DNA of 64,000 bases from Bacteroidota bacterium (GCA_021815405.1 JAKAGV010000008.1:186001-250000), one strand, 5' to 3'. Shown: positions 48,365-59,324, counted from the first letter of the stretch. Program-made: numbers and translations. Notes: generated by a model not told the origin, from the sequence alone.

Positions 48365-50773
48365 TTACGTACCTCTTAATGTTGCGTTGAATTTTTTACT
48401 TACTTCAGAAATTAATTTGGAAAACTCTTTTTCTATTTCTTCTTCGGTCAGCGTACGCTCATCGGAAAAATATTCAAGACTGAACGCCATGCTCTTTTTG
48501 TTTTCACCAAGCGACGGGTTCTCAAACAAATCGAATATCCTTACTGATTTCAGAAGCTCCGAACTCATTTGCCAAATGAACTTAATTACTTGTTCATAAG
48601 TTACTGATTTATCGAACACAAAAGCAAGGTCTCTTATAGATTTAGGATATTTTAGCGGCTCCTTATATTTTCTCCCCTCCGACTTAATGCTCTTAAGCAG
48701 ATTCAAGTCAAATTCAAAGCAGTAAACATCTTGCGGAATGTCGAACTGTTTCAGCAATTCTTTTTTTACTCTTCCGCCTGTGCCTAAAATTTTTCCTTTG
48801 TAGGATTTTGTATAGTATAAATCGAAAATTGTTTCTTCATTGTTATAATAAGAATCGGCAACTACTTTATCAAGTGAAAGCCTTAGTAGATAGCTGTCGA
48901 CAATTCCTTTTAAAGAATAAATGTCAAATGACTTCTCCGGCTGCTGCCATGTCTTTTCATTTTCTTTTCCTGTAAGAATAAAAAGCAGCTTCTGCACTTC
49001 TGTAAAATCTTCAAAACTTTCAATCTTTTCTTTATCCGGATTTAAGTTAAATACATTTCCGATTTCAAAAAGATGAAGAGTCTTTTCTCCAACGTTAATG
49101 TTTTTTGCAACCACTGATAGAGCGCCTGGAATGAGTGAAGTCCGCAGATACGCCATATCAATACTCTGCGGATTAAGTACCTGGATTCTGTTTCCGGTTA
49201 TTTCCGCAAGGCTTTCTCCTTGAAGAGGATTGTTCAGCATTTCATAAAAGCCAAGTGAGCATGCAATCTCTCTCGTTTGGTCTACAAAGCTTGATTCATC
49301 AACTTTTTCGCCGAGTGAAATTGAAATCTTAGAAATAGTTGGGATGTTATCGTATCCATTAATTCGAGCAATCTCTTCGATTAGATCAATCTCACGCTCG
49401 ATGTCTGAACGGTAAGTTGGAACAGAGAAACGAAATTCTTTTTCAGACTCGAATTTCACTTTAAGTCCGAGCCGTTTTAAGATTGAGATTACTTTTTCAT
49501 TCGGAACAGAATAACCGAGAATTTTTTTAATTCTTTCAAACCGGAGCGGCACTTCCTTCTCAACAATCTTTTCCGGATAAACATCTATAACGCCGTTTAG
49601 AATTTCACCTTCGCCAAGTTCCGCTATCAGTTGAGCTGTTCTTTCGGCAGCAAACAAAGTTCCTGAAGGGTCGACCCATCTTTCAAATCTATAAGATGCT
49701 TCGGTGCTTAATCCAAGCCGCTTTGAAGTTTTTCTAACGCTTGCCGGATTGAAAAATGCGCTTTCAATTAAAATATTTTTTGTTGAATTACTAATCTCTG
49801 AATTCTCTCCGCCCATTACTCCGGCAATTGCAACCGGCTTCTCTCCGTCGCAAATCATAAGAGTTCCGGCGGGCAGCTTCCTTTCTTTTGAATCGAGAGT
49901 TGTAAAAGTTGATTCAACTTCCGTACTCTTTACAACAATTTTATGCCCGGCAAGCCTGTCCAAATCAAATGCATGCAGCGGCTGACCCAACTCATACATA
50001 ACAAAGTTGGTTACATCCACTACGTTGTTAATCGGTCTCAGACCGATTTTAGTCAGCCTGTTCTTCAGCCACTCCGGCGATTCTTTAATCTCCACATTTC
50101 TAACAACCATAGCTGTATATCGCGGACAGTTTTCCGAATCTTCAATTTCAACCGAAGCAAAATCTTTTATTTTATGTGAAGATTCATGAAGCTTTAGTGA
50201 AGGCAGTTTAAATTCTTTATTATAGATTGCAGCCAAATCTCTTACAACGCCGATATGCGAAAGTGCATCAGGTCGGTTTGGAGTAATTGCAATCTCCATT
50301 ACGGTATCATTCAAAGAAAGCTCATCAGCGATTGATTTGCCGACGTTTACTTTTTCATCCAGCACCAAAATACCGGAATGGTCGTCGCTTAAATCAAGCT
50401 CGTCCTCGGCGCAAATCATTCCGTAAGATTCTACTCCGCGGATTTTTGCTTTTGTTATCTTAAAATTTCCTTTAGGTATTAAAGTTCCGATTGGTGCGAA
50501 AACAACTTTTTGCCCGGATTCAACATTAGGCGCTCCGCATATAACCTGCAAGTCTTCCGTTCCGGTGTTTACTATGCAGAGAGAAAGTTTATCTGCATTC
50601 GGATGTTTCTTTTTCTCTTTTACGTAGGCGACAATAAAGTCCTTGTAAATAGCAGTCTCGTCAACCACATCTTCAACTTCAAGACCGGACATAGTCAACC
50701 TCTCAACTATGTCATTCGAAGCAATGCCTTTTAAATCAATATAATCTTTTAACCAGTTTAATGATACTTTCAA
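48365..50773 (-). CDS. pheT: Phenylalanyl-tRNA synthetase beta subunit
   Basis: 802 aa; MKVSLNWLKDYIDL; tRNA-binding, B3/B4, B5 and FDX-ACB regions. Confidence 0.97.
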   Translation of the reverse strand: MKVSLNWLKDYIDLKGIASNDIVERLTMSGLEVEDVVDETAIYKDFIVAYVKEKKKHPNADKLSLCIVNTGTEDLQVICGAPNVESGQKVVFAPIGTLIPKGNFKITKAKIRGVESYGMICAEDELDLSDDHSGILVLDEKVNVGKSIADELSLNDTVMEIAITPNRPDALSHIGVVRDLAAIYNKEFKLPSLKLHESSHKIKDFASVEIEDSENCPRYTAMVVRNVEIKESPEWLKNRLTKIGLRPINNVVDVTNFVMYELGQPLHAFDLDRLAGHKIVVKSTEVESTFTTLDSKERKLPAGTLMICDGEKPVAIAGVMGGENSEISNSTKNILIESAFFNPASVRKTSKRLGLSTEASYRFERWVDPSGTLFAAERTAQLIAELGEGEILNGVIDVYPEKIVEKEVPLRFERIKKILGYSVPNEKVISILKRLGLKVKFESEKEFRFSVPTYRSDIEREIDLIEEIARINGYDNIPTISKISISLGEKVDESSFVDQTREIACSLGFYEMLNNPLQGESLAEITGNRIQVLNPQSIDMAYLRTSLIPGALSVVAKNINVGEKTLHLFEIGNVFNLNPDKEKIESFEDFTEVQKLLFILTGKENEKTWQQPEKSFDIYSLKGIVDSYLLRLSLDKVVADSYYNNEETIFDLYYTKSYKGKILGTGGRVKKELLKQFDIPQDVYCFEFDLNLLKSIKSEGRKYKEPLKYPKSIRDLAFVFDKSVTYEQVIKFIWQMSSELLKSVRIFDLFENPSLGENKKSMAFSLEYFSDERTLTEEEIEKEFSKLISEVSKKFNATLRGT

Positions 50774-50922
50774 ATCATAACTCCTGGAGTAAATACTTAC
50801 CCAATAAGTTTTTCATTCCAATTTATTTTTCATTCAAATCATCCAAGATGCAAATCCCAAATGACCAACCCGCTCAGTTAGTCATCCCTTCTCTTCCTAA
50901 GAGAAGCGGTTGGGGGTTGAGT

Positions 50923-51936
50923 TCAAAACTGCCTTAGGAACCTGAAATCATTTTCAAAGAAAATGCGGATGTCGTCAATCCCATACTTAAGCAGTGCAGT
51001 TCTTTCGATGCCCATTCCGAAAGCGTAGCCGGTGTATTTTTCATGGTCAATGTTTACGTTACCAAAAACGTTTGGGTCAACCATACCGCATCCAAGAATT
51101 TCAAGCCAGCCGGAATGCTTGCAGACTCTGCATCCTTTTCCGTGACAAAGGAAACAAGTTATATCCATCTCAGCGCTTGGTTCCGTAAACGGGAAAAAAC
51201 TTGGACGAAATCTATACTTCAAACCTTCACCATAAAATTGCTGTGCGAATGAAACGAGCGTTCCTTTCAGTTCGGCAAAAGTAACATCAGTGTCAACATA
51301 CAATCCTTCAACCTGATGAAACACGCAATAACTTCTTGAGCTGATTGCTTCGTTACGATAGCAAAGTCCCGGCATTATAACTCTGATTGGCGGCTTATAC
51401 TTCTCCATCACTCTTATTTGAACCGGCGAAGTGTGGGTTCTTAAAAGAAAATCTTCAGTAATAAAAAACGTATCCTGCATGTCTCTTGCCGGATGGTTTG
51501 GAGGAAAGTTTAACGCGCTAAAATTGTTGTAATCGGATTCAAGCTCCGGTCCGCCGACAACAGAAAAACCCAATCCCTTAAAAATTGTTTTAATTTCATC
51601 AAGCGTCTGAGTTATTAAATGCTTGCTGCCGATTATTCTTCTTGTACCCGGCAAGCTTAAATCAATTTTATCTTCTTCTTTTTCTTTGGAATTTTCAAGC
51701 TGGATTTTTACCGACTCGTACTTTGCCGTTAAGTCGGTTCGAAGTGTGTTGAGAGATTTTCCCAAAACCGGTTTCTCTTCCTTGGAGGCATTTTTTAATT
51801 CGTCAAAAAGCTGGGAGACTAACCCGTTCCTGCTGAAGTATTTTATTCTTAATTCTTCAAGCTGCTTTTGGTCTTTAATAGTAGCAATGTCCTGGTTGAA
51901 GCCGGAATTTATTTCGGAGATTTTTTCTTCAAGCAT
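50923..51936 (-). CDS. pheS: Phenylalanyl-tRNA synthetase alpha subunit
   Basis: [55 protein letters not shown]. Confidence 0.97.
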   Translation of the reverse strand: MLEEKISEINSGFNQDIATIKDQKQLEELRIKYFSRNGLVSQLFDELKNASKEEKPVLGKSLNTLRTDLTAKYESVKIQLENSKEKEEDKIDLSLPGTRRIIGSKHLITQTLDEIKTIFKGLGFSVVGGPELESDYNNFSALNFPPNHPARDMQDTFFITEDFLLRTHTSPVQIRVMEKYKPPIRVIMPGLCYRNEAISSRSYCVFHQVEGLYVDTDVTFAELKGTLVSFAQQFYGEGLKYRFRPSFFPFTEPSAEMDITCFLCHGKGCRVCKHSGWLEILGCGMVDPNVFGNVNIDHEKYTGYAFGMGIERTALLKYGIDDIRIFFENDFRFLRQF

Positions 51937-51956
51937 AAAATTTTAAAATAGAATTA

Positions 51957-51989
51957 CCCTCCCGGAATAATAAAATTATTCCAAGAGGG
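51957..51989 (-). terminator. Intercistronic hairpin between rplT and pheS
   Basis: ccctcccggaataat-aaa-attattccaagaggg inverted repeat; no strong downstream U-run, so terminator/attenuator status uncertain. Confidence 0.4.
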
Positions 51990-51996
51990 CAAAAAA

Positions 51997-52344
51997 TTAG
52001 TTAGCGGAAAACTTAACTATTTCAGTAAATGCTGCCGGGTTTTCAACGGCGAGGTTGGCAAGAATCTTCCTGTTTATATCTACGCCTTTTTTGTTGAGCG
52101 CACTGATTAACCTGGAATAAGTTGTTCCGTTTAATCTTGCGGCTGCATTTATTCTAACAATCCAGAGCTGTCTGAATGTTCTTTTCTTAAGTCTTCTGTC
52201 TCTATAAGCATGAACCAAGCCTTTCTCAACGTGGTTCTTGGCAACAGTCCATACTTTACTTCTGGCGCCCCAGTAACCTTTGGCTAGTTCTAATACTCTC
52301 TTGCGTTTTCTATGTGAAGCTACTTTATTTTTTGAGCGTGGCAT
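51997..52344 (-). CDS. rplT: 50S ribosomal protein L20
   Basis: [58 protein letters not shown]. Confidence 0.97.
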   Translation of the reverse strand: MPRSKNKVASHRKRKRVLELAKGYWGARSKVWTVAKNHVEKGLVHAYRDRRLKKRTFRQLWIVRINAAARLNGTTYSRLISALNKKGVDINRKILANLAVENPAAFTEIVKFSAN

Positions 52345-52362
52345 CTTTAACCTTTCATTGCA

Positions 52363-52557
52363 TTATTTCTGAAGCATAATTCTTACACGCTTTACTTCGG
52401 CTTCGGATACCAATGTAAGGCGTCTCAACTTGCGTTTTCTCTTTGTACTTTTGGAAGTAAGTATGTGGCTTTTAAAAGCGCTTACTCTCTTGAACTTCCC
52501 GGAGGCGGTTTTTCTGAATCGCTTTCCCGCTCCGCTGTTGCTTTTCATTTTTGGCAT
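52363..52557 (-). CDS. rpmI: 50S ribosomal protein L35
   Basis: [24 protein letters not shown]. Confidence 0.97.
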   Translation of the reverse strand: MPKMKSNSGAGKRFRKTASGKFKRVSAFKSHILTSKSTKRKRKLRRLTLVSEAEVKRVRIMLQK

Positions 52558-52570
52558 TTTATGTTCCTAT

Positions 52571-53101
52571 TTATTTCTTGCTTTTCATCTTCGATGGAAT
52601 CAGAATTACAGTCATGTTCTTCCCTTCCAAACGGATTGGGACTTCAACTTTTGCCACATCCTGAACCTTCTCGACGAACTTATTTAACAGTTCCTCGCCT
52701 TGTTCGGTGTAAGCTAATTCTCTTCCTTTAAACATTACAACTACTTTTACTTTATTTCCTTCTTCAAGGAAATTTAAAGCGTGCTTTGCTTTGAACTCAA
52801 AGTCATGCACGTCGGTATTTGGATGCAACCGTATTTCTTTTAGCAAAGAAACCTGCTGGTTCTTCCGCTGAATCTTTTCCCTTTTCTGCTGCTCGTATTT
52901 GAATTTTCCGAAATCAAGTATCTTGCACACCGGCGGCTTAGCCTGCGGCGCTATTTCAATTAAATCCTGACCGCGTTCGCCTGCAATTCTCAACGCATCT
53001 CTTACAGTGTAAATTCCAAGCTGGGCTCCATCGACATCTATCAGCCTTACCTTAGATGCCTTGATTTCCTCATTTACACGAACTTCTTCTTTTTGAGCGA
53101 T
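52571..53101 (-). CDS. infC: Translation initiation factor IF-3 (probable AUC start)
   Basis: VRVNEEIKASKVRLIDVDGAQLGIYTV; no ATG near the N-terminus; ATC at 53101 lies 6 nt after agagagg. Confidence 0.93.
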   Translation of the reverse strand: MAQKEEVRVNEEIKASKVRLIDVDGAQLGIYTVRDALRIAGERGQDLIEIAPQAKPPVCKILDFGKFKYEQQKREKIQRKNQQVSLLKEIRLHPNTDVHDFEFKAKHALNFLEEGNKVKVVVMFKGRELAYTEQGEELLNKFVEKVQDVAKVEVPIRLEGKNMTVILIPSKMKSKK

Positions 53102-53112
53102 TAGCAACCTCT

Positions 53113-55062
53113 CTAATTTGTTGTTGTAATTTTATTTTTAATTTCGGTCTCAATATTATCAATAAAATCAGACAAAGACAAAGAACCTAAGTCACCTTTT
53201 TTATGCTGCCTAACGGAAACATTTTGCGCAGCTTGTTCCTTCTCGCCTACAATCAGCATGTAAGGAACCTTGTGGTTTTCCCAATCTCTAATCTTATACC
53301 CGATTTTTTCATTCCTCTCGTCAAACTCTGCACGGATGTTTCTTCTTTTCAAAGATTCGTAAACTGACTTTCCGTAATCAATGTAATTTTGCGAAATAGG
53401 AATGACCGCAGCTTGAACCGGCGCCAGCCAGAGCGGGAATTCCCCAGCGTAATGCTCAATCAAAACTCCGATGAATCTTTCAAGTGAACCGAACGGAGCG
53501 CGGTGAATTACAACCGGTCTGTGCTTTTGTCCGTCGCTTCCGGTGTACTCAAGATTGAATCTCTCCGGCATTACATAATCAATTTGAACTGTACCGAGCT
53601 GCCATTTTCTTCCAAGCGCATCTTTAACCATAAAGTCGATTTTAGGTCCGTAGAATGCTGCTTCGCCTTCAGCAACGTAATAAGTAAGATTCATTTTGTC
53701 GGCGGCTTCTTTAATTTCCTGCTGGGCTTTTTCCCAAAGAGCAACATCGCCGCCGTACTTATCAACATTGTCATCACGGAATGAAAGCTGCGTTGTAAAT
53801 TCTTTAAATCCCATCTGACTGAAGACAACCTGGATGAGCTCGATTACGTTACAGACCTCATCTTTTAGCTGGTCTTGTCTTACAAACATATGCGAATCAT
53901 CCACAGCAAAAGAACGAACGCGAGTCAATCCGTTCAATTCGCCGGATTGCTCGTAACGGTAAACAGTTCCAAATTCCGCATAACGAATCGGAAGATCTCT
54001 GTAGCTTCTCGGCTTCGAAAGATAAATCTGGAAATGATGCGGACAATTCATCGGTTTAAGAAGATATTCTTCTTTGCCGTCATCCAATTTTATCGGAGGA
54101 AACTGGCTGTCTTTGTAATAAGGATAATGCCCGCTGGTTTTGTACAGATTTATATTTCCGATGTGTGGAGTAATAACCGGCTCGTAACCGCGCTTTCTTT
54201 GTTCTTCTCTAAGATAATTTTCAAGAGTCTCTCTAAGAATTGTTCCTCTCGGAAGCCATACCGGAAGTCCGCTGCCGATACTTTGAGAAATGAAAAACAG
54301 TTCGAGGTCTCTGCCTAATTTTCTGTGGTCACGCTTCTTTGCTTCTTCCAATCTTTGAAGATATTCATCAAGCATTTTCTTCTTAGGAAAAGAAACGCCG
54401 TAAATTCTCTGAAGCTGTTTATTATGCTCGTCGCCTCTCCAGTAGGAACCGGAAATGCTAAGTAGTTTTATATACTTTATCTTTCCAGTTGAAGGCAAAT
54501 GAGGACCGCGGCAAAGATCGGTAAAGTTTCCTTCTTTATAAATGCTGATGTCTTCCGAGTTCTCATCAATCTCTGAAAGAATTTCAACTTTGTAATTGTC
54601 ACCTTTCTTCTCAAAAAATTTTATTGCCTCCGATTTCGAAAGGTCTTGACGGACAAATGAGTTATTCTCCTTAGTCAGCTCACTCATCTTACCTTCGATT
54701 TTTTTCAAATCATCTTCAGTAAGATTCGAGTTGATATCAACGTCGTAATAAAATCCGGTTTCTATAGCCGGACCAACACCAAACTTTGCTTCCGGATAAA
54801 TTTCCTGTATTGCATGCGCCATCAAATGCGAAGTTGAATGCCAGTAAACTTCCTTCCCATGCTCATCATCGAAGGTAAGGAACTTAACAATAGCATTTGC
54901 ACTAAGCGGAGCGTGCAAGTCTTTAATAATTCCGTTCATCTCAACAGCAAGAGCTTCCTCAGCTAATCGCGGTGAAATTGACTCCGCAATTTTATAAGCC
55001 GAAGTTCCCTTCTCGAACTCTTTGCTGCTTCCATCCGGAAATGTAATTTTTATTTTATCCAT
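53113..55062 (-). CDS. thrS: Threonyl-tRNA synthetase
   Basis: 649 aa; TGS/SAD/catalytic motifs, MNCPHHFQIY, RVRSFAVDDSHMF. Confidence 0.97.
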   Translation of the reverse strand: MDKIKITFPDGSSKEFEKGTSAYKIAESISPRLAEEALAVEMNGIIKDLHAPLSANAIVKFLTFDDEHGKEVYWHSTSHLMAHAIQEIYPEAKFGVGPAIETGFYYDVDINSNLTEDDLKKIEGKMSELTKENNSFVRQDLSKSEAIKFFEKKGDNYKVEILSEIDENSEDISIYKEGNFTDLCRGPHLPSTGKIKYIKLLSISGSYWRGDEHNKQLQRIYGVSFPKKKMLDEYLQRLEEAKKRDHRKLGRDLELFFISQSIGSGLPVWLPRGTILRETLENYLREEQRKRGYEPVITPHIGNINLYKTSGHYPYYKDSQFPPIKLDDGKEEYLLKPMNCPHHFQIYLSKPRSYRDLPIRYAEFGTVYRYEQSGELNGLTRVRSFAVDDSHMFVRQDQLKDEVCNVIELIQVVFSQMGFKEFTTQLSFRDDNVDKYGGDVALWEKAQQEIKEAADKMNLTYYVAEGEAAFYGPKIDFMVKDALGRKWQLGTVQIDYVMPERFNLEYTGSDGQKHRPVVIHRAPFGSLERFIGVLIEHYAGEFPLWLAPVQAAVIPISQNYIDYGKSVYESLKRRNIRAEFDERNEKIGYKIRDWENHKVPYMLIVGEKEQAAQNVSVRQHKKGDLGSLSLSDFIDNIETEIKNKITTTN

Positions 55063-55082
55063 AATTCGTATATAAAAAAATC

Positions 55083-55172
55083 GGAATCTAATCCGATTAT
55101 AGCCTTATTCTTGCTTTTAATCTTACTCCCAATCTTAATCGAACGAAATCGAATAAGAGCAAGATTAAGACT
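55083..55172. repeat. Palindromic repeat family B, copy 3
   Basis: cttattcttgcttttaatctta...aatcgaataagagcaagattaag inverted repeat. Confidence 0.55.
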
Positions 55173-55200
55173 GAAAGTAAATCAAACTAATCTATTTTCG

Positions 55201-55275
55201 TGGGCTCTAGAGGAGTCGAACCTCTGACCTTCTGTACGTCAAACAGACGCTCTAACCAAACTGAGCTAAGAGCCC
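55201..55275 (-). tRNA. tRNA-Val(GAC)
   Basis: Cloverleaf GGGCTCT TA GCTC AGTTTGGTTA GAGC G TCTGT TTGACGT ACAGA AGGTC AGAGG TTCGACT CCTCT AGAGCCC A. Confidence 0.9.
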
Positions 55276-55332
55276 TGAATCGGTCATTATCTACTGCAAT
55301 GATCAATGGCTGATGACAAATAATCAATTTAG

Positions 55333-55418
55333 TACCGAGAGCCGGACTCGAACCGGCACGGGTGAAAACACCCACAGGATTTTAAGTCCTGTGCGTCTAC
55401 CAATTCCGCCATCCCGGC
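55333..55418 (-). tRNA. tRNA-Leu(TAA)
   Basis: GCCGGGATGGCGGAATTGGTAGACGCACAGGACTTAAAATCCTGTGGGTGTTTTCACCCGTGCCGGTTCGAGTCCGGCTCTCGGTA; long variable arm. Confidence 0.93.
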
Positions 55419-55603
55419 TTATAAAGAACATCCTTCAAAACTCAAATTTTAATTAAATTTGCTTTTTGCATTTTCATCATTCGGGTTTAATCCACTTCTC
55501 TTTGGGATATTCCCCGAAGGTTTTCAAAATTGGCGTGTAAATATAGATAAACACTGATATTATTGCAAGATTTGGCAGTCTAAATCAGAATTTTTCTACC
55601 TGA

Positions 55604-55643
55604 AAATAAAAAGAGATGAACCATTGTTCATCTCTTTTTATTT
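55604..55643 (-). terminator. Intrinsic terminator downstream of pfk
   Basis: aaataaaaagagatgaac / gttcatctctttttattt inverted repeat with flanking T/A tracts. Confidence 0.7.
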
Positions 55644-55668
55644 ATTGAAGTTTCATAACACGAAATTT

Positions 55669-57051
55669 TTAAGGCAGCATGCTGCCATTCTCCCCTTTTA
55701 CTTCTTTAACTTTTCCAGCAATTGTCGGCTTATGTGCATCGTTAGTTTCAACAGCCGCAAGCATGATATTTCCTTCTTTCAGGTTTTTGTAAAGCAAATC
55801 TTCTTCCATAAGGTAAAAGAATTGATTTCTAAATTCATCCAAGGAAATTCCACATGTAGCTGCATATTTAGCCAATTCATGTGGGTCTTCAAAATCAGCC
55901 TGGTTTAGCCTTAGCATATATCTGCGGGCAATATAAAAAGATTCTGAAGAGGGATCTACCATTCTCACTTTAGTTTTTTTAGTTGCCGGATCTATAATAT
56001 CCTTAAAATACATCGGAACAAAGCGTCCATTCTGAATCGATACCATTGCACCAGTGCCGCCGTTTAAAATAAATTGTGCAGCCGCAAAGCCGAGATCTCT
56101 GGTATATTCCATATCAAAGGGAATCGGATCTGCACAGCGAAGCTCATAACCAATATTCTTTGCTACTATCGTTGATTTAATTCCAAATTCTTTTAACCTT
56201 TCCTGAACTTTGTATTTAAGAATTTCTCCGAAGTTGACTTCAGCAAGTCTGATATTATCATGAGCATCTCTTTCAATATTAACGAGGGGTTCAAGTTCTT
56301 CGGGCTTTAAATGCTCTACCAAGCCTTCAGCAAGAATTGCAACGCCGTCTTTCCTCCCATAACTCAACCTTTTGATTATAGCTCCGACAAGTATATCAAC
56401 CATGTGAGACAGTTTGATATTCGGTCCGGGAAATTCTTCCGGAATTAAAGTAAGAGTGGCACCGGTTGCTTTGCCGATTCCTAATGCAAGATGACCGGCT
56501 TTTCTTCCCATCGAAACAACGAAATACCACCTTGAAGTTGTTTGTGCATCAACCATAAGATTTTTTACAACTTCAACACCAATATGCCTTGCCGTTTGAA
56601 AGCCGAAAGTCGGGATTCCATGAGGAAGATCCAAATCATTATCGATTGTTTTGGGAACGTGAACAACTTTTATTCTTCCATCAGCCATTTCATCAACTTT
56701 AAGTGCGCTGAAGGCAGTATCATCTCCGCCAATTGTAATTAGCTTATCAACGTTTAACCGAAGCAAAGAAGTAACTGTATTTTCAAGATGTCTTTTGTCT
56801 TTAGTTGGATTGTTTCTAGCAATGCCAATATAAGAACCACCTCTAAAATGAATTCGGCTTACATTTTCAATAGTTAATTCTTTTACGTGTGAAATGTCAC
56901 CTTCCATTATCCACTTAAAGCCGTCTCGTATACCAATTACTTCAACACCTTCTAATGCAGCCCGAATAGTAGCAGCTCCAATAACACTATTGATTCCCGG
57001 TGCAGGCCCGCCTCCAACTAAAATTGCCAATTTTTTAGGCGCGATGGACAT
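55669..57051 (-). CDS. 6-phosphofructokinase family, residues suggest PPi-dependent type
   Basis: ILVGGGPAPGINSVIG, GGDDTAFSA, PKTIDNDLDLP. Confidence 0.9.
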   Translation of the reverse strand: MSIAPKKLAILVGGGPAPGINSVIGAATIRAALEGVEVIGIRDGFKWIMEGDISHVKELTIENVSRIHFRGGSYIGIARNNPTKDKRHLENTVTSLLRLNVDKLITIGGDDTAFSALKVDEMADGRIKVVHVPKTIDNDLDLPHGIPTFGFQTARHIGVEVVKNLMVDAQTTSRWYFVVSMGRKAGHLALGIGKATGATLTLIPEEFPGPNIKLSHMVDILVGAIIKRLSYGRKDGVAILAEGLVEHLKPEELEPLVNIERDAHDNIRLAEVNFGEILKYKVQERLKEFGIKSTIVAKNIGYELRCADPIPFDMEYTRDLGFAAAQFILNGGTGAMVSIQNGRFVPMYFKDIIDPATKKTKVRMVDPSSESFYIARRYMLRLNQADFEDPHELAKYAATCGISLDEFRNQFFYLMEEDLLYKNLKEGNIMLAAVETNDAHKPTIAGKVKEVKGENGSMLP

Positions 57052-57143
57052 TGTCTCAACTCCTTGATTTATATTTTGATTTTATCGACAATATTTTTTT
57101 CATATCTTTATTCGGAAAAAATATTTTAAATTATTTAAGTAAA

Positions 57144-59324
57144 TTAAAGAACTTTTAACTTCGCAAATTTAAGCATTAATTGCTTAACATTGTTGCCTTC
57201 GAAAACTACCGTAGCTTTCTGCATATCACCGGCACCTACCACCTGAGTCACCTTTCCTAATCCGAATTTTTCATGCATTACTCTGCTGCCTGGGCGTAAT
57301 GTTTTATTATCCTGATCGAAATCTTCATAATCAACAGATTCAAAATATTCATAGTACATTTCTTTCTTCGATTTACGCATCGAAGATTTTCTACCTATAC
57401 CACCGTTTACCTCACTATAAGTGGAAGGATCCAATTCATCAATAAACCGTGATCTGCTTTGGTATGCTACTTCACCAAAACGATAACGAGAACGAGCATG
57501 AGAAATATATACTTTGTTTTGAGCACGAGTAACGGCTACATAAAATAATCTCCTTTCCTCTTCAACAGTTGCATCGGTGCTAAATCTGTTGGATAGAGGG
57601 AAAATATCTTCTTCGCAGCCTGAAATAAATACTACGGGGAACTCTAATCCTTTTGCAGCATGCACAGTTAAAAATGTCACTGTATTCTTCTCTTCTTCAA
57701 AAGAATCTGCGTCAGACATAAGCGATACATCTTCAAGGAACTGCTCAAGCTTAGCTTCTTTATTGGTATTCGAAAATTCACTAAGCGCAGAAAGAAGTTC
57801 ATTAATATTTTCCCAACGCGCCATAGATTCCGGAGTATTCTCTTCTTTGAACATTCGCATTACTCCGAGTTCATCTACAAGTGCCCTTGTCAATTCTCCG
57901 ACTGAAAGTTTATCCTTCAAATCAATATATTTGTCCAAAAGAACTTTAAATCCTTTTACATTCTTCTGGATTCTTTCTTTAATGTCGATTACTTCAAACA
58001 CTCTCGACATCGTTTCAAATAAGCTCAAATTAAGCTTACGAGCAAATGCTATCATCCTCTTAATAGTTGTTGATCCGATACCTCGCTGAGGAAAATTCAT
58101 TACGCGAAGCAGGCTTTCTTCGTCATTCGGATTTACAATTATTCGGAGATAGGCAATAATATCTTTTACTTCTTTGCGTTTGTAAAATTCCAGTCCGCCT
58201 ATAATTGTATATGGAATTTTTTCCCGTCTAAAAATATCTTCCAAAGCTCTAGATTGTGCGTTAGTTCTATAAAGAACTGCAAAGTCTTTCAATGATAATT
58301 TTTTCTTAGAAATTTCGTGCTTGATGAATTTAGCGATTTGAAATGCTTCATCCTTTTCGTCTGCACATTTAACGAGTGTAACCTGATCACCATCGTTGTT
58401 CTCTGTCCAAAGGGTTTTAACAATCTGCCCTTTGTTATTTTTAATAATTGAATCAGCTGCAGCTAAAATATTTTTAGTTGAACGATAATTCTGTTCCAAT
58501 TTGAAAATCTTATGTTTCTGAAAATCTTTTTCAAAGTCCAGCATATTTGCAAGATTTGCACCTCGGAAACTGTATATGCTCTGAGCATCATCGCCAACTA
58601 CACATATCTTGCCATTAGTTACCAGGAGCTTTAACAACTCATACTGAGCTTTATTTGTATCCTGAAATTCATCAACAAGAATGTATGAAAATTTCTTTCT
58701 GTATTTTTGTAAAAGTTTGGGATTTTCATTAAAAATATCAATAGGCTTCAGAAGCAGGTCATCAAAATCCATTGCATTATTTTCAACCAGCCGCTTTTGA
58801 TATTCATCGAAAATATCTGCGAACTTTTCATCAATAAAAGATTTTACATGATGTTTCCTGAATTCTTTTGGAAGTATCATGTGGTTTTTATTATTACTGA
58901 TTCTATGCCGGATAGAATTTGGAGTTAAACCTTCAATATTTATCTCAAAATTTGAAAGGATATTAGAAACCAAAGACGTCGAATCTTCAGTGTCATAAAT
59001 TGAAAAATTACTTTTGAAATTAAGATTCTTGGCTTCTATCCTAAGTATTTTTGCAAAGATAGAATGGAAAGTTCCCATCCAGATGCTGCCTGCTTTTTGC
59101 CCGACCAGATCTTTTATCCGCTCTTTCATTTCGTTTGCAGCTTTATTGGTAAAGGTTAATGCAAGAATACTATCCGGCTCATAACCAACATCTATAAGGT
59201 AGGCGACCTTGTATGTTAAAACTCTTGTTTTTCCCGAACCCGCCCCTGCTACAATCATCTCGGGACCGTTGACGTACTCAACAGCCTTCCGTTGTTCACT
59301 ATTAAGAGATTTTAGGTTGATCAT
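57144..59324 (-). CDS. UvrD/PcrA-type superfamily I DNA helicase
   Basis: LNSEQRKAVEYVNGPEMIVAGAGSGKTRVLTYKVAYLI; VDEFQDTN; VTRAQNKVYISHA. Start reassigned to MINLKSLN. Confidence 0.93.
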   Translation of the reverse strand: MINLKSLNSEQRKAVEYVNGPEMIVAGAGSGKTRVLTYKVAYLIDVGYEPDSILALTFTNKAANEMKERIKDLVGQKAGSIWMGTFHSIFAKILRIEAKNLNFKSNFSIYDTEDSTSLVSNILSNFEINIEGLTPNSIRHRISNNKNHMILPKEFRKHHVKSFIDEKFADIFDEYQKRLVENNAMDFDDLLLKPIDIFNENPKLLQKYRKKFSYILVDEFQDTNKAQYELLKLLVTNGKICVVGDDAQSIYSFRGANLANMLDFEKDFQKHKIFKLEQNYRSTKNILAAADSIIKNNKGQIVKTLWTENNDGDQVTLVKCADEKDEAFQIAKFIKHEISKKKLSLKDFAVLYRTNAQSRALEDIFRREKIPYTIIGGLEFYKRKEVKDIIAYLRIIVNPNDEESLLRVMNFPQRGIGSTTIKRMIAFARKLNLSLFETMSRVFEVIDIKERIQKNVKGFKVLLDKYIDLKDKLSVGELTRALVDELGVMRMFKEENTPESMARWENINELLSALSEFSNTNKEAKLEQFLEDVSLMSDADSFEEEKNTVTFLTVHAAKGLEFPVVFISGCEEDIFPLSNRFSTDATVEEERRLFYVAVTRAQNKVYISHARSRYRFGEVAYQSRSRFIDELDPSTYSEVNGGIGRKSSMRKSKKEMYYEYFESVDYEDFDQDNKTLRPGSRVMHEKFGLGKVTQVVGAGDMQKATVVFEGNNVKQLMLKFAKLKVL

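Noticed and set aside
53875-54318. 147-aa plus-strand ORF
   Set aside because: Antisense to conserved thrS core.
55187-55375. 62-aa ORF on minus strand
   Set aside because: Overlaps tRNA-Val and most of tRNA-Leu; spurious.
57577-58089. 170-aa plus-strand ORF
   Set aside because: Antisense to the UvrD-type helicase gene; low-complexity Ser-rich translation typical of an antisense frame.
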